This document shows, one piece after another, positions 27,968-37,100 of a DNA stretch of 64,000 bases. Positions within the stretch are counted from its first letter, which is position 1; each line of letters starts with the position of its first letter. Source of the DNA: an uncultured Methylococcaceae bacterium (lineage in GTDB: Bacteria; Pseudomonadota; Gammaproteobacteria; Methylococcales; Methylomonadaceae); contig CAIYRS010000111.1 of NCBI GenBank assembly GCA_903928685.1, positions 1 to 64,000 on the forward strand, in the 5' to 3' direction. The notes below the pieces were generated by a model, which was not told the origin of the DNA, made no database searches, and saw only the letters and a list, made by a program, of their open reading frames with translations. The translations under genes were made by a program, and so were the position numbers.

Positions 27968-28981
27968 TTAGTTACCGCTTACCATCATAGGTTCAATGAT
28001 AAAAACATTGGCGGAATTCACGTCCACAGTCACTTTTACCCAATGCAGATTTGGGCTGCCAAACGTTTCCAAACGAGTTAGGTTTTTTAATAAATTTGGT
28101 TGATTGCTTAATGGTTTGTCGATTTTAAAAAAATGCGTATCACCGTGGACTAATAAAACCTGCCCAGCAAAATGGCTGGTTTCTTCGGTTAACGCGTTGA
28201 TAAAATCCGTATAACCATCAACATTCGCCGCATCGCGCTCGTAAATTTTTTCAGTTTCTGGAAGATCAAAACCCAAATCCGCTTGGATAACCACCACCAA
28301 ACCCGGCGCATGCGCTTGCTTCGCCACCTCAAAGCTTTCACGTAAATAACGGATATTGGCGGCATCACGGGCTTGATATTCCGCATTCGCCGCTTGGCAA
28401 TCGGCAAGCGTTCTCGCACTTAAGGGATCAAGACAGTTTGCCATAGCCACTTTATTGTTATTACCACCCGGCAGATTTAGGCCAACAAAAACAATACCGC
28501 CGTGCCGCCAACGGCTATTTTCTGCATACAAACCACCCGCCGCGCCTTGGCGATCAAGCTTGAATTTGTTTTGCCCAAAGCTGTAAGCATCAGCAAATAA
28601 CGTGCGCCGTAAAAACGCCAACCGCTCCAAACTATTGTAGCCGCCATTATTCTTTCGATGGCAATCCGTCCACTCATTATCGCCCGGCACATAGATGGTT
28701 GCAGGCTTAAGCTTGTTAAACAGCAGCACCACATCTAAACCGATAGCGGTATCGGTGCACGCAGAAGCACCGTCTTTGCTATCACCATCAAACACCGTAA
28801 AAGCCAAATTCGCGGCATTAATGCTATCGAGCAAACGCTGCATTTTTGCCCCATTTTTGCCGCCATCATGGTTTTTGTCATAAGGCATATCGCCCCAAAG
28901 GCCAAAAGAAAAACTGTCGGCGGCAACTAACGGTACATGGCTGAACAGTAAAACGAAGAGGTAAGTGATGGCTGATTTCAT
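27968..28981 (-). CDS. Exported calcineurin-like metallophosphoesterase
   Basis: 337 residues with a signal peptide (1-21, ending VPLVAA). Metal-site motifs of the calcineurin-type fold: GDMPYD near 31, FDGDSKDG near 65, VPGDNEW near 97 (the GDNE box), and VLLVHGDTHFF near 275 (the GDTH box). The substrate is unknown; it should act in the periplasm. Divergent from the Nudix gene, with about 144 bp between the starts. Monocistronic. Confidence 0.8.
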   Translation of the reverse strand: MKSAITYLFVLLFSHVPLVAADSFSFGLWGDMPYDKNHDGGKNGAKMQRLLDSINAANLAFTVFDGDSKDGASACTDTAIGLDVVLLFNKLKPATIYVPGDNEWTDCHRKNNGGYNSLERLAFLRRTLFADAYSFGQNKFKLDRQGAAGGLYAENSRWRHGGIVFVGLNLPGGNNNKVAMANCLDPLSARTLADCQAANAEYQARDAANIRYLRESFEVAKQAHAPGLVVVIQADLGFDLPETEKIYERDAANVDGYTDFINALTEETSHFAGQVLLVHGDTHFFKIDKPLSNQPNLLKNLTRLETFGSPNLHWVKVTVDVNSANVFIIEPMMVSGN

Positions 28982-29125
28982 GGCTGGTCTACAATGGCGA
29001 AGGTGTGGCTAAACTGTAGCAATGATTCATAAAATGACAATGACAACGCGCAGTTTTAGGCGAATTTAAATGACAGCGGCTACAGCTTGCTGCTTACCCA
29101 AACGACAACAAGGATTAATCCGACC

Positions 29126-29725
29126 ATGAAAAAACAATTTCAGATACTCAATAAACACATTTGTTATGACGGTTTTTTTCGGCTAGAAAAACTCACCCTC
29201 AAACACACCCTTTACGGCGGCGGCTGGAGTGATGAGCTTAGCCGCGAACTGTTTATCAGGGGCGAATGCGTCGGCGTGCTGTTGTACGATCCCGATGCCG
29301 ACAAAGTCGTGTTAATCGAACAAATTCGGGTGGGCGCATTAGCGGAAGGCGAGCGTGCGTGGTTGGTGGAAATCGTCGCAGGCGCAATTGAAGCCGGAGA
29401 AACTGCTGAAGCCGTCGCTTACAGGGAAGCGCAAGAAGAAGCGGGTTGCCAAATACAAGAATTGCTGCCAATCAGCCAGTTTTACACCACCCCAGGTGCT
29501 TGCGGGGAAAAGTTAAGTCTATTTTGCGGCAAGATAGACAGCACAGGCATTGGTGGCTTACATGGGTTAGCAGAGGAAGGCGAAGATATTCTGGTAACAA
29601 CCGTCAGCTTTGAAGAAGCCTACGCCATGCTAAGCAACGGCAGCATCATCTCAGCAATCCCTATTATTGCTATCCAGTGGCTGGCGTTGAATCGTGATGC
29701 GCTTCGGCAGCGGTGGGTACAATAA
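29126..29725 (+). CDS. nudF: ADP-ribose pyrophosphatase (Nudix, NudF type)
   Basis: 199 residues from ATG 29126, preceded by AAGGATTAATCCGACC; an in-frame ATG at 29087 has no site. Cleaves ADP-ribose to AMP and ribose 5-phosphate. The Nudix box runs from GAIEAGETAEAVAYREAQEE to AGCQ, with the expected Glu residues. N-terminal YDGFFRLEKLTLKHTLYGGG and later FYTTPGACGEKLSLFCG are NudF features. Monocistronic. Confidence 0.9.
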   Translation: MKKQFQILNKHICYDGFFRLEKLTLKHTLYGGGWSDELSRELFIRGECVGVLLYDPDADKVVLIEQIRVGALAEGERAWLVEIVAGAIEAGETAEAVAYREAQEEAGCQIQELLPISQFYTTPGACGEKLSLFCGKIDSTGIGGLHGLAEEGEDILVTTVSFEEAYAMLSNGSIISAIPIIAIQWLALNRDALRQRWVQ

Positions 29726-29898
29726 ATATTCGTTAGTTCTTGTAGGTGGAAGGTAGAGCGAATTAAGACGGCTTTTCTATGATTTAGGACATCACCAAAT
29801 CAAGCTTAAAAAACCTAACAACATTTTTAAAATCTACTATTATTAATTGAAATCCACGTAAATTAACTTCAATTCTTTATTAATCAATAGGTAACAAA

Positions 29899-32256
29899 AT
29901 GGTCACAATAACAGGCGACAACAATGACGATATTTTGTCAGGCATCACAAACGATGACAGTGAGATTTTTGGCTTGGGCGGCAATGACACCATTAACGCT
30001 GGTAGTGGCTCAGACACCTTGATAGGCGGTCTTGGTAATGACACGTTGGCCGGCAATGGCGGTGCTGACACATATATCTTCAGTAAAGGCGATGGTATCG
30101 ACAAAGTCACTGGCGATAATGCCGACACAGTACAATTCACTAACGTCGCCACCACCGACATTACTGCCATATACCGATCATATTTTTCTGACGACTTGGT
30201 CATAGAGTATGGTGTTGGCGACCAAGTGACAATCAAAGGTTATTTTGTCGGTTTGGATGCAGGTTATTTATATAGCGTCAAGCAATTCAAATTCACAGAT
30301 GCCACATGGACTCTAGCAGACATTGCCAAACACTATAATGGCTCAGCCAAAGATGATTATATAAGAGCAATTAAAGGCACGGATAACATTATCAATGGCA
30401 TGGCAGGTAATGATCGTATTGAGGGCGGTGATTCCAACGATACATTAATTGGCGGTGATGGCAATGATGCTATTTACGACCATGGTGGCAACACTATTTT
30501 TATTGGCGGAACAGGCGATGACAATCTTTACGGAGAAAAAGGTGCAGATACTTATGTATTTAGTAAAGGCGATGGTAATGACAGAGTCTATTTCAACAGC
30601 ACTGATACGCTTAGTGACACGGTACAATTCACCGACATCGCCAGTACCGATATCACCGCCATATACGAAAATCTTTCTGGTAGAGCCTTGGTTATAGAAT
30701 ATGGCGCGGGTGACAAAGTTTCTTTTCAATTATTTTTCGGCAACTCCTCGTCCAGCAACCCAATCAGCCAATTCAAATTCACCGATACTACTTGGACACT
30801 GGCTGACTTTGCCCAATACCACAATAATGGTACAGCCTCTGATGATTACTTAGAAGGCCTCAACGGTGTGGTTAACAACATTAATGGCTTTGTGGGAGAT
30901 GACTATATATTCGGAGGGGATTTAAACGACACATTGATTGGCGGTGATGGCAATGACCGTATATCTGGCCGTGATGGCAATGACACATTGTATGGTGGTG
31001 ACGGCTTTGATGATTTGGATGGCGGCAAAGGTGCTGACCTAATGGTAGGGGGGATAGGCTCTGATCATTATACAGTCGATAACGTTTTAGATATCGTCGT
31101 AGAAAATGCCAATGAAGGCGATAATGACACAGTAAGTACAGACCTACTAAACTACACCTTAGGAGACAATATTGAGACTCTCATTCTGTTTGGTAGCTTG
31201 GCAAGTAACGGCACAGGTAATGGCTTGGACAACATGCTATTTGGAAACCAAGCCAATAACATCTTAAATGGCGGTGCTGGTGCTGACAGTATGTGGGGTT
31301 CGTTTGGGGATGATACTTATATTGTCGATAACCTATCGGATGTTGTGACAGAGTTTAAAAAAGGAGGCACAGACACCGTACAAGCTAGCGTTAGCTATAC
31401 GTTATCGGCGAACGTGGAAAATCTCACTTTATTGGGTACAGCGGCAATTGACGGTAGAGGTAACGTGCAGAAAAACATCTTGCTAGGCAACGCTGGCAAC
31501 AACATTCTTAATGGTGGTTTGGGTGCTGATACGATGAAAGGAGGTGCCGGTGATGATATTTATATCGTAAACGACAGCGGTGATGTGGTGGCTGAAAATG
31601 CTGGCCAAGGCACCGATACGGTGAAATCCTGGGTGTCTTATGCCTTGACTGACAATGTCGAAAACTTGGTCTTATTAGGCAACCGTGCCATTAATGGCAA
31701 GGGCAATGGTTTGGACAATGCCCTCACCGGAAATGCCGCAGCCAATACCTTAGAAGGCGGTGCGGGCAGCGACACCTTGGATGGAAAGGCAGGTCCAGAT
31801 ACCTTAAAAGGTGGCGAAGGTGCTGACAGCTTTGTGTTTTCCACAGTAACAGGCGGAGCAGATATAGCTTTGGATTTCCTATCCGGCGTCGATAAAGTGC
31901 AGTTGTCAGATGGTATTCTTGGCTTAAAAATTGGTGATCGCGACGGCATTATTGATAACGCCGCGCTAAGCAACAGCCACGGCGGCTTCTCAACTGGGTC
32001 GGAATTGGTGATCTTCACCCCAAATATCATAGGCGCAATTACTACTAGCACAGCAGCTACGGATATTGGTTCTGCCAGCAGTGCTTTTGCCAAAGGTGAT
32101 GTCCGCGTGTTTGCGGTGGATAACGGTGTCGATAGTGCTTTGTACCTGTTCAAATCCGCTGGTGCTGATGCCTTAGTCAGCAGCACGGAGTTGACTTTGA
32201 TTGGCACATTGCAAGGAACAGCACAAACGGCCTTGGCGGATTATGCCTTTGCTTGA
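29899..32256 (+). CDS. RTX calcium-binding repeat protein, probable type I secretion substrate
   Basis: 785 residues, no signal peptide. Several blocks of nonapeptide repeats of pattern GGxGxDxUx (for example GGLGNDTLAGNGGADTYIF, GGDGNDRISGRDGNDTLYGG), alternating with haemolysin-type calcium-binding-related segments (FTDTTWTLADFAQ twice). Three later blocks have the form ADTMKGGAGDDIYIVNDSGD with VENLVLLGNRAINGKGNG. The C-terminus resembles the end of serralysin-like proteins (SFVFSTVTGGADIALDFLSG) and should hold the secretion signal. No catalytic domain is visible and no ABC/HlyD secretion genes are nearby, so a structural or adhesive role is likely. Start ATG at 29899 after AATAGGTAACAAA. 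Confidence 0.88.
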   Translation: MVTITGDNNDDILSGITNDDSEIFGLGGNDTINAGSGSDTLIGGLGNDTLAGNGGADTYIFSKGDGIDKVTGDNADTVQFTNVATTDITAIYRSYFSDDLVIEYGVGDQVTIKGYFVGLDAGYLYSVKQFKFTDATWTLADIAKHYNGSAKDDYIRAIKGTDNIINGMAGNDRIEGGDSNDTLIGGDGNDAIYDHGGNTIFIGGTGDDNLYGEKGADTYVFSKGDGNDRVYFNSTDTLSDTVQFTDIASTDITAIYENLSGRALVIEYGAGDKVSFQLFFGNSSSSNPISQFKFTDTTWTLADFAQYHNNGTASDDYLEGLNGVVNNINGFVGDDYIFGGDLNDTLIGGDGNDRISGRDGNDTLYGGDGFDDLDGGKGADLMVGGIGSDHYTVDNVLDIVVENANEGDNDTVSTDLLNYTLGDNIETLILFGSLASNGTGNGLDNMLFGNQANNILNGGAGADSMWGSFGDDTYIVDNLSDVVTEFKKGGTDTVQASVSYTLSANVENLTLLGTAAIDGRGNVQKNILLGNAGNNILNGGLGADTMKGGAGDDIYIVNDSGDVVAENAGQGTDTVKSWVSYALTDNVENLVLLGNRAINGKGNGLDNALTGNAAANTLEGGAGSDTLDGKAGPDTLKGGEGADSFVFSTVTGGADIALDFLSGVDKVQLSDGILGLKIGDRDGIIDNAALSNSHGGFSTGSELVIFTPNIIGAITTSTAATDIGSASSAFAKGDVRVFAVDNGVDSALYLFKSAGADALVSSTELTLIGTLQGTAQTALADYAFA

Positions 32257-32272
32257 TGGCTAGGTAACGCTT

Positions 32273-32313
32273 AAAAAAAACGGGGACACATTAATTTGTG
32301 TCCCCGTTTTTTT
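32273..32313. terminator. Strong bidirectional terminator after the RTX gene
   Basis: A 10-bp GC-rich stem (CGGGGACACA / TGTGTCCCCG, 32281-32290 and 32298-32307 approx.) flanked by A8 and T7, so it works on both strands, for the RTX gene and for the convergent diflavin reductase gene ending at 32338. Confidence 0.92.
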
Positions 32314-32337
32314 ATGTCCGCAATTTAGTAGGCGTTA

Positions 32338-34077
32338 TCAATAAACATCCCTAACGTAACGCTTGTCTTTTTTCAGTTGGTTAACGTAGTCAACCGCTTG
32401 TTGTTCAGACAACTTGCCTTGTTCGGCTATGACATCGTGTAGGGCTTTGTCGACGTCTTTTGCCATGTGGTAGGCGTCGCCGCAGACGAAGAAATAGCCG
32501 CCTTGTTCTAACCAGGCGAACAGTTCTGCGCCGTGTTCGCGCATCCGGTCTTGCACATAGATTTTTTCTTCTTGATCGCGTGAGAAGGCTAAGTCTAAGC
32601 GGTTGAGCAGGCCAGCGCTTTGCATGGTTTCTAGTTCTTCACGATAGATGAAGTCAGTGGCGGCGTTGCGGTCGCCGAAGAATAACCAGTTTTTGCCGCT
32701 TGCTTGGCGTATTTGCCGTTCCTGTAAAAAGGCGCGGAACGGGGCTATGCCTGTGCCTGGACCAACCATGATGATGGGTAAGCTGTTGTCTTCTGGCACG
32801 CGGAAGACTTTATTGGGGGTAAAAAAGCAGCGTACTTCGGTGTTTGCATCAACTAAGTCGGCTAAGAAAGTTGAGCAAACGCCTTTATGCGGGCGGTTGA
32901 AGCTTTGGTAGCGGACGCTGGCGACGGTGAGGTGGACGCTGTCTGGGTACATTTTGCCGCTGGACGATATGGAGTAAGCGCGGTGTTGCAGCGGTTTTAA
33001 TAAGGCGATGAATTCGTTGGCGGAGAAGTCAATTTGCGGGAATTGCAATAACAAGTCCAAAACATCGCGTCCCCACAAGTAGTTGCTGAGTTTGTCTTTA
33101 TCGCCGCTGGTTAGCAGGCCGTTGAGTTCTTGGTCGCCAGAACGGTTGGCGATTTCTTGCAATAACTCTTTGTTTGGTAGGCGGATTTCAAAATGGTTAA
33201 GCAGGGCTTCTTGCAAGGATAGCAATTCGCCATTGACGGGTTCCATTTCATCGCCTTTACAGCCGATGGCTTTGATGATGTCGGCAACCAATTCTGGGCA
33301 GTTGGTTGGTACTACGCATAAGGCATCGCCCGCTTCGTAGCTGAGGCCTGAGCCAGCAATGGAAATTTCGTAATGTCGGGTTTCTTTGGAAGAGTTCTCA
33401 GCAGTCACTAAGCGGTTTTCGGTCAATTTTGCCGGAAACGGGTTTTTGCGGTTGTATTGGGGTTTTTCCGGTGCTGGTTCTGAGCCGTCGACAAAGACAT
33501 TGGCACTGCCGCCAGACATTTGCGGGATGACGGTGGCTATCCATGCTTGTGCTGGGGCTTCATAGTCAACGTCGCAGTCTACGCGCGGGGCAATGCGGGT
33601 TGCGCCCAATTCGGCAAGGCGGTTGTCCCAGTCTATGCCTGCTTGGCAAAATTGGTCGTAGCTGGTGTCGCCTAAGGCAAGTACGGAGAACGTCAATTTA
33701 GACAGGTTGGGGGCGTTGTCGGCGCGTATCGCATCCCAAAGCATTTGAGCGTTGTCGGGCATTTCGCCTTCGCCATAGGTGCTGGTAATGATGAGCAATA
33801 AATCCATGCTGCTGAATGCGGCAAGTTCGATTTCGTTCATGCCTTTAACGATGGCTTTTAAGCCGTGGGTTTTGGCAGCGTTGGCGGCATCGTTGGCGAC
33901 AGATTCGGCGTTGCCTGTTTGCGTTCCGTATAAAATATGGATGCTACGGCTTTCTGCTTGGCTGTTTGCGCCTGCGCTTTTAATAATTTGGGTGTGCATG
34001 CCAGCAAAAAAACCGCTTAGCCAAGCGCGTTGGTTGTCGCTGTAAGGTGCATCTAGGGGGATTTGAGGTGTTGTCAT
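32338..34077 (-). CDS. cysJ: CysJ-type diflavin reductase (sulfite reductase flavoprotein family)
   Basis: 579 residues. N-terminal flavodoxin FMN domain (IHILYGTQTGNAES near 48; TSTYGEGEMPDNA), then a ferredoxin-reductase-like FAD domain (RAYSISSS near 364) and NADPH domain (GPGTGIAPFRAFLQER; FGDRNAATDF), ending in KDKRYVRDVY, the typical CysJ tail. In CysJI it passes electrons from NADPH to the CysI sirohaem subunit. No cysI is within the window. Instead it lies 86 bases behind the long glutamate synthase on the same strand. Family is firm; partner (CysI elsewhere or the neighbouring synthase) is open, so the symbol is by homology. Confidence 0.88.
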   Translation of the reverse strand: MTTPQIPLDAPYSDNQRAWLSGFFAGMHTQIIKSAGANSQAESRSIHILYGTQTGNAESVANDAANAAKTHGLKAIVKGMNEIELAAFSSMDLLLIITSTYGEGEMPDNAQMLWDAIRADNAPNLSKLTFSVLALGDTSYDQFCQAGIDWDNRLAELGATRIAPRVDCDVDYEAPAQAWIATVIPQMSGGSANVFVDGSEPAPEKPQYNRKNPFPAKLTENRLVTAENSSKETRHYEISIAGSGLSYEAGDALCVVPTNCPELVADIIKAIGCKGDEMEPVNGELLSLQEALLNHFEIRLPNKELLQEIANRSGDQELNGLLTSGDKDKLSNYLWGRDVLDLLLQFPQIDFSANEFIALLKPLQHRAYSISSSGKMYPDSVHLTVASVRYQSFNRPHKGVCSTFLADLVDANTEVRCFFTPNKVFRVPEDNSLPIIMVGPGTGIAPFRAFLQERQIRQASGKNWLFFGDRNAATDFIYREELETMQSAGLLNRLDLAFSRDQEEKIYVQDRMREHGAELFAWLEQGGYFFVCGDAYHMAKDVDKALHDVIAEQGKLSEQQAVDYVNQLKKDKRYVRDVY

Positions 34078-34124
34078 TACTGGTTGTTAACAAATAAAAG
34101 TTGTTAAGGGGATAACTGGCGCTT

Positions 34125-34153
34125 GCAGGTACAGATTATTTTTCTGTACCTGC
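34125..34153. other. 10-bp hairpin between glutamate synthase and diflavin reductase genes
   Basis: GCAGGTACAG (34125-34134) and CTGTACCTGC (34144-34153) are exact complements with a 9-base A/T-rich loop. No T run follows on either strand, so it is not a classic terminator. It could be an RNA processing or stability hairpin in a shared transcript. Confidence 0.6.
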
Positions 34154-34163
34154 GATGCCGTCG

Positions 34164-37100
34164 CTAAGCGGTTGGTTCTGCCATCAGGGCTTGCACAATA
34201 TCCAAGCCGACTAAGGCGGCTAAATAGTGGTCAACAGCAGGTACAGACGCTAAAGCATGTTTGTTAAGCGAGTCTTGGCTCATGATCCAAGCGGTCGAAC
34301 CCATTGAATAGATGCTTTGTACAGAACGGTTGATTAAGGCGGTTTTGTAATCGTGCAGGCGTTTATCTGCCAGCAACGCCGCCAATTGTGGCTCTTGGTA
34401 ATTGCTGTAAGCTTCACGGGTGATCTTTACCAAGGCATCCTGTAATTTACGGGGGCGCTCAGTAATGATTTTGCGTGCTGCTTGTTCTATACAGGCATTG
34501 GTGCGTTCGCTTTCCGGTTTGTTTTTCAGCATTTCGCGGGCGATTTGCTGGGCTTTATCAAATACGGCGAAGCTGTTGACCAATTTGAAGGTCAGTTGGC
34601 TGTCTTTTTCACCATAATTAGGTACTAAGCCGCCGAATAACGGTTGTTGGCTAAGATAAGCTTGTTTTACTTGCGACACTTGCTGCTGTGCTAGCTCCAG
34701 AGCCAATTCTTCAATCATTTCCTTGCGGTCAATAGTTTGCTGCAAGTAGTGTGCGGTTTGGGTTTTGTACAACCACAGTGGCAGAGCAAATTTGAAGTGG
34801 ACGCGTTCAACTTCCCAGTTTGCCAACAAGTTTTTGGCTTTGCTGGAGTTAGCGTATTCGGCGTGTTGCTCCAACATGGCTTTAATGAATTGCTCATGGG
34901 CGCGGGCTTCATCGCTGTCTTCCGCCAAACTGTGCAAGGCCACGGAGGTTTTGTCGTACAGTTGTTCCAAACGGTTTTGTGGGTCATATTGGTAAGCGTT
35001 ACCGCCGGACATGCCGTTGCAGAAACCTTTACCAAAGCCGCCGATATTTAATACCGCGCCGTTGGTCATGTATTCACAGGCGAAATCACCAACGCCTTCC
35101 ACAACTGCCATTGCCCCAGAGTTACGCACTGCAAAACGGTCGCCAGCTTCACCATTGATGAAAGCTTTGCCGCCTGTTGCACCGAATAAAGCAAAATTGC
35201 CGATTAAGACATTGTTGCCTGGGGTTTTGATGCCGCCGCCTGGGGATTCCACCACCAACGTACCGCCACAGGCAGATTTGCCGACGCCATCATTACAAGT
35301 GCCTAAGTGTTCCATACGCATACCGTCGTTCATGAAGGCCGCATAGCTTTGGCCTGCTGAACCTGTGGTGCGTATGATGACGCTGTCTGGCGCTAAATAA
35401 CGGCGGCCTTGTGGATTGGTGTAGATTAAGGTGTTGTTGGCGATTTGTTCGCCAGTCAATTCGTAAGCTAACAAGCGTTCAATGTCGATTGCCGCTTGTC
35501 CACCAACGGTTTTGTTGCAGTTATTGAGTTTAAAGCCTTGGCCTTCAATAACGATAGGCTGATCTGTGCCGCTGACTAGGGCAGATTTCACTTGGGCAAT
35601 GATGGTATCGTCAACGCGGAAATTGGCTTCCAAATAAATGGGCTTATCGATTTTGATTTCATCAACGTGTGCCAACATTTTGGTCAAGTCGATTTGGCCT
35701 ATCATGCTGGGGTGGTCAATCAAATGCAGCAAATCGGTTTTGCCACGCACTTCTTGTAAGCTTTTATAGCCTAACGAAGCCAGTATTTCCCGCACTTCGT
35801 GTGCCAAGTTCATGAAATACTGTGCCAAAACACGGGCGTCGCCTTTGAATTCTTCGTGGGCGGTGGTTAAACCGGCTGGACATTTGATGTTGCAATTTTT
35901 TGCCATAACGCAACGCAACATCATCAATGCGGTCGTGCCGAATTCGAAGGAGTCGCCGCCTAAGATGGCTGATTTAACCATGTCGGTGCCGCTTTGGTGT
36001 GCGCCACTGCAACGTAAGATGACTTTCTCACGCAAGCCGTTGGCAGCCAATGCTTGATGCACTTCGGCGAGGCCAATTTCTGGTGAGCGACCGCTATTTT
36101 TTAAGCTGGTGACGGCTGCTGCGCCTGTACCACCTGTGTTGCCTGCAACGTTGATAACATCTGCACCTGCTTTGGCGACACCAACAGCAATCGTGCCTAT
36201 ACCTTCTGAAGAGACCAATTTAACGCCAACTTTAATGCGGGCGGCTTTGGCATCGTGGATCAGCTGGCCTAAGTCTTCGATAGAGTAGGTATCGTGATGT
36301 GGTGGTGGGCTGACCAATTCAACTCTAGGTGTACCACCACGCAAGGCAGCGATTTCTACCGAGACTTTGGCGGCGGGCAATTGTCCGCCTTCGCCTGGTT
36401 TTGCACCTTGGGCAATTTTGATTTCAATTTCTTCGATAGTTGGGTCAGCCAAATAACCCGCCCAAACACCAAAACGGCCTGAGGCGAATTGTTTGATTTT
36501 GCAAGAACGCAGCGTGCCATAACGGCTGAAATGTTCGCCGCCTTCACCAGAGTTGCTGGATGCGCCAACAATGTTAGTGCCTAAAGCGACGGCCTCATGA
36601 GCTTCTGCCAATAATGCACCGTGGCTCATTGCGCCAGAGGCGATGGTTTTGGTGATTTCGTGGGCTGGTTGCACGTCTGCCAAGGCAATTGGATCGCGGG
36701 CTGTGTGTAGGTTTTTTAGGTAATTACTGAATAAATTGCCGCTATCGACAACTACATTCACACTGCTTGCTTCAACCGTTAAGGTAAATTCGATTTCGGC
36801 AAAACGTTGCTGAAAATGCGCGGCGAGTTGTTGTAAACGCGCGGCACTGCTGTTTTCTGTAAAGCTAACGGCAAAGCCATTTTCACCAGCTGGGCTGACT
36901 TTAAGTCCACGCACCAAGAAGTTACGGTTGCCGCGCAAGTTGTGTTTGCCGAGGGCAAGGTCAAATTCGGCTTGGCTGTTGGCTAGGCGAATATCTGCCG
37001 GAAAATTCATAATGTCGCGCAACGCCGCCGGACGGGCATCACGTTCTAAGTATAGATTTTTGGTAAAGCTGCGGTAAGCCGGGGTTATGCCGAAGTTATC

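Noticed and set aside
34125..34153. Terminator separating gltB from the diflavin reductase gene
   Set aside because: No T run follows the stem on either strand.
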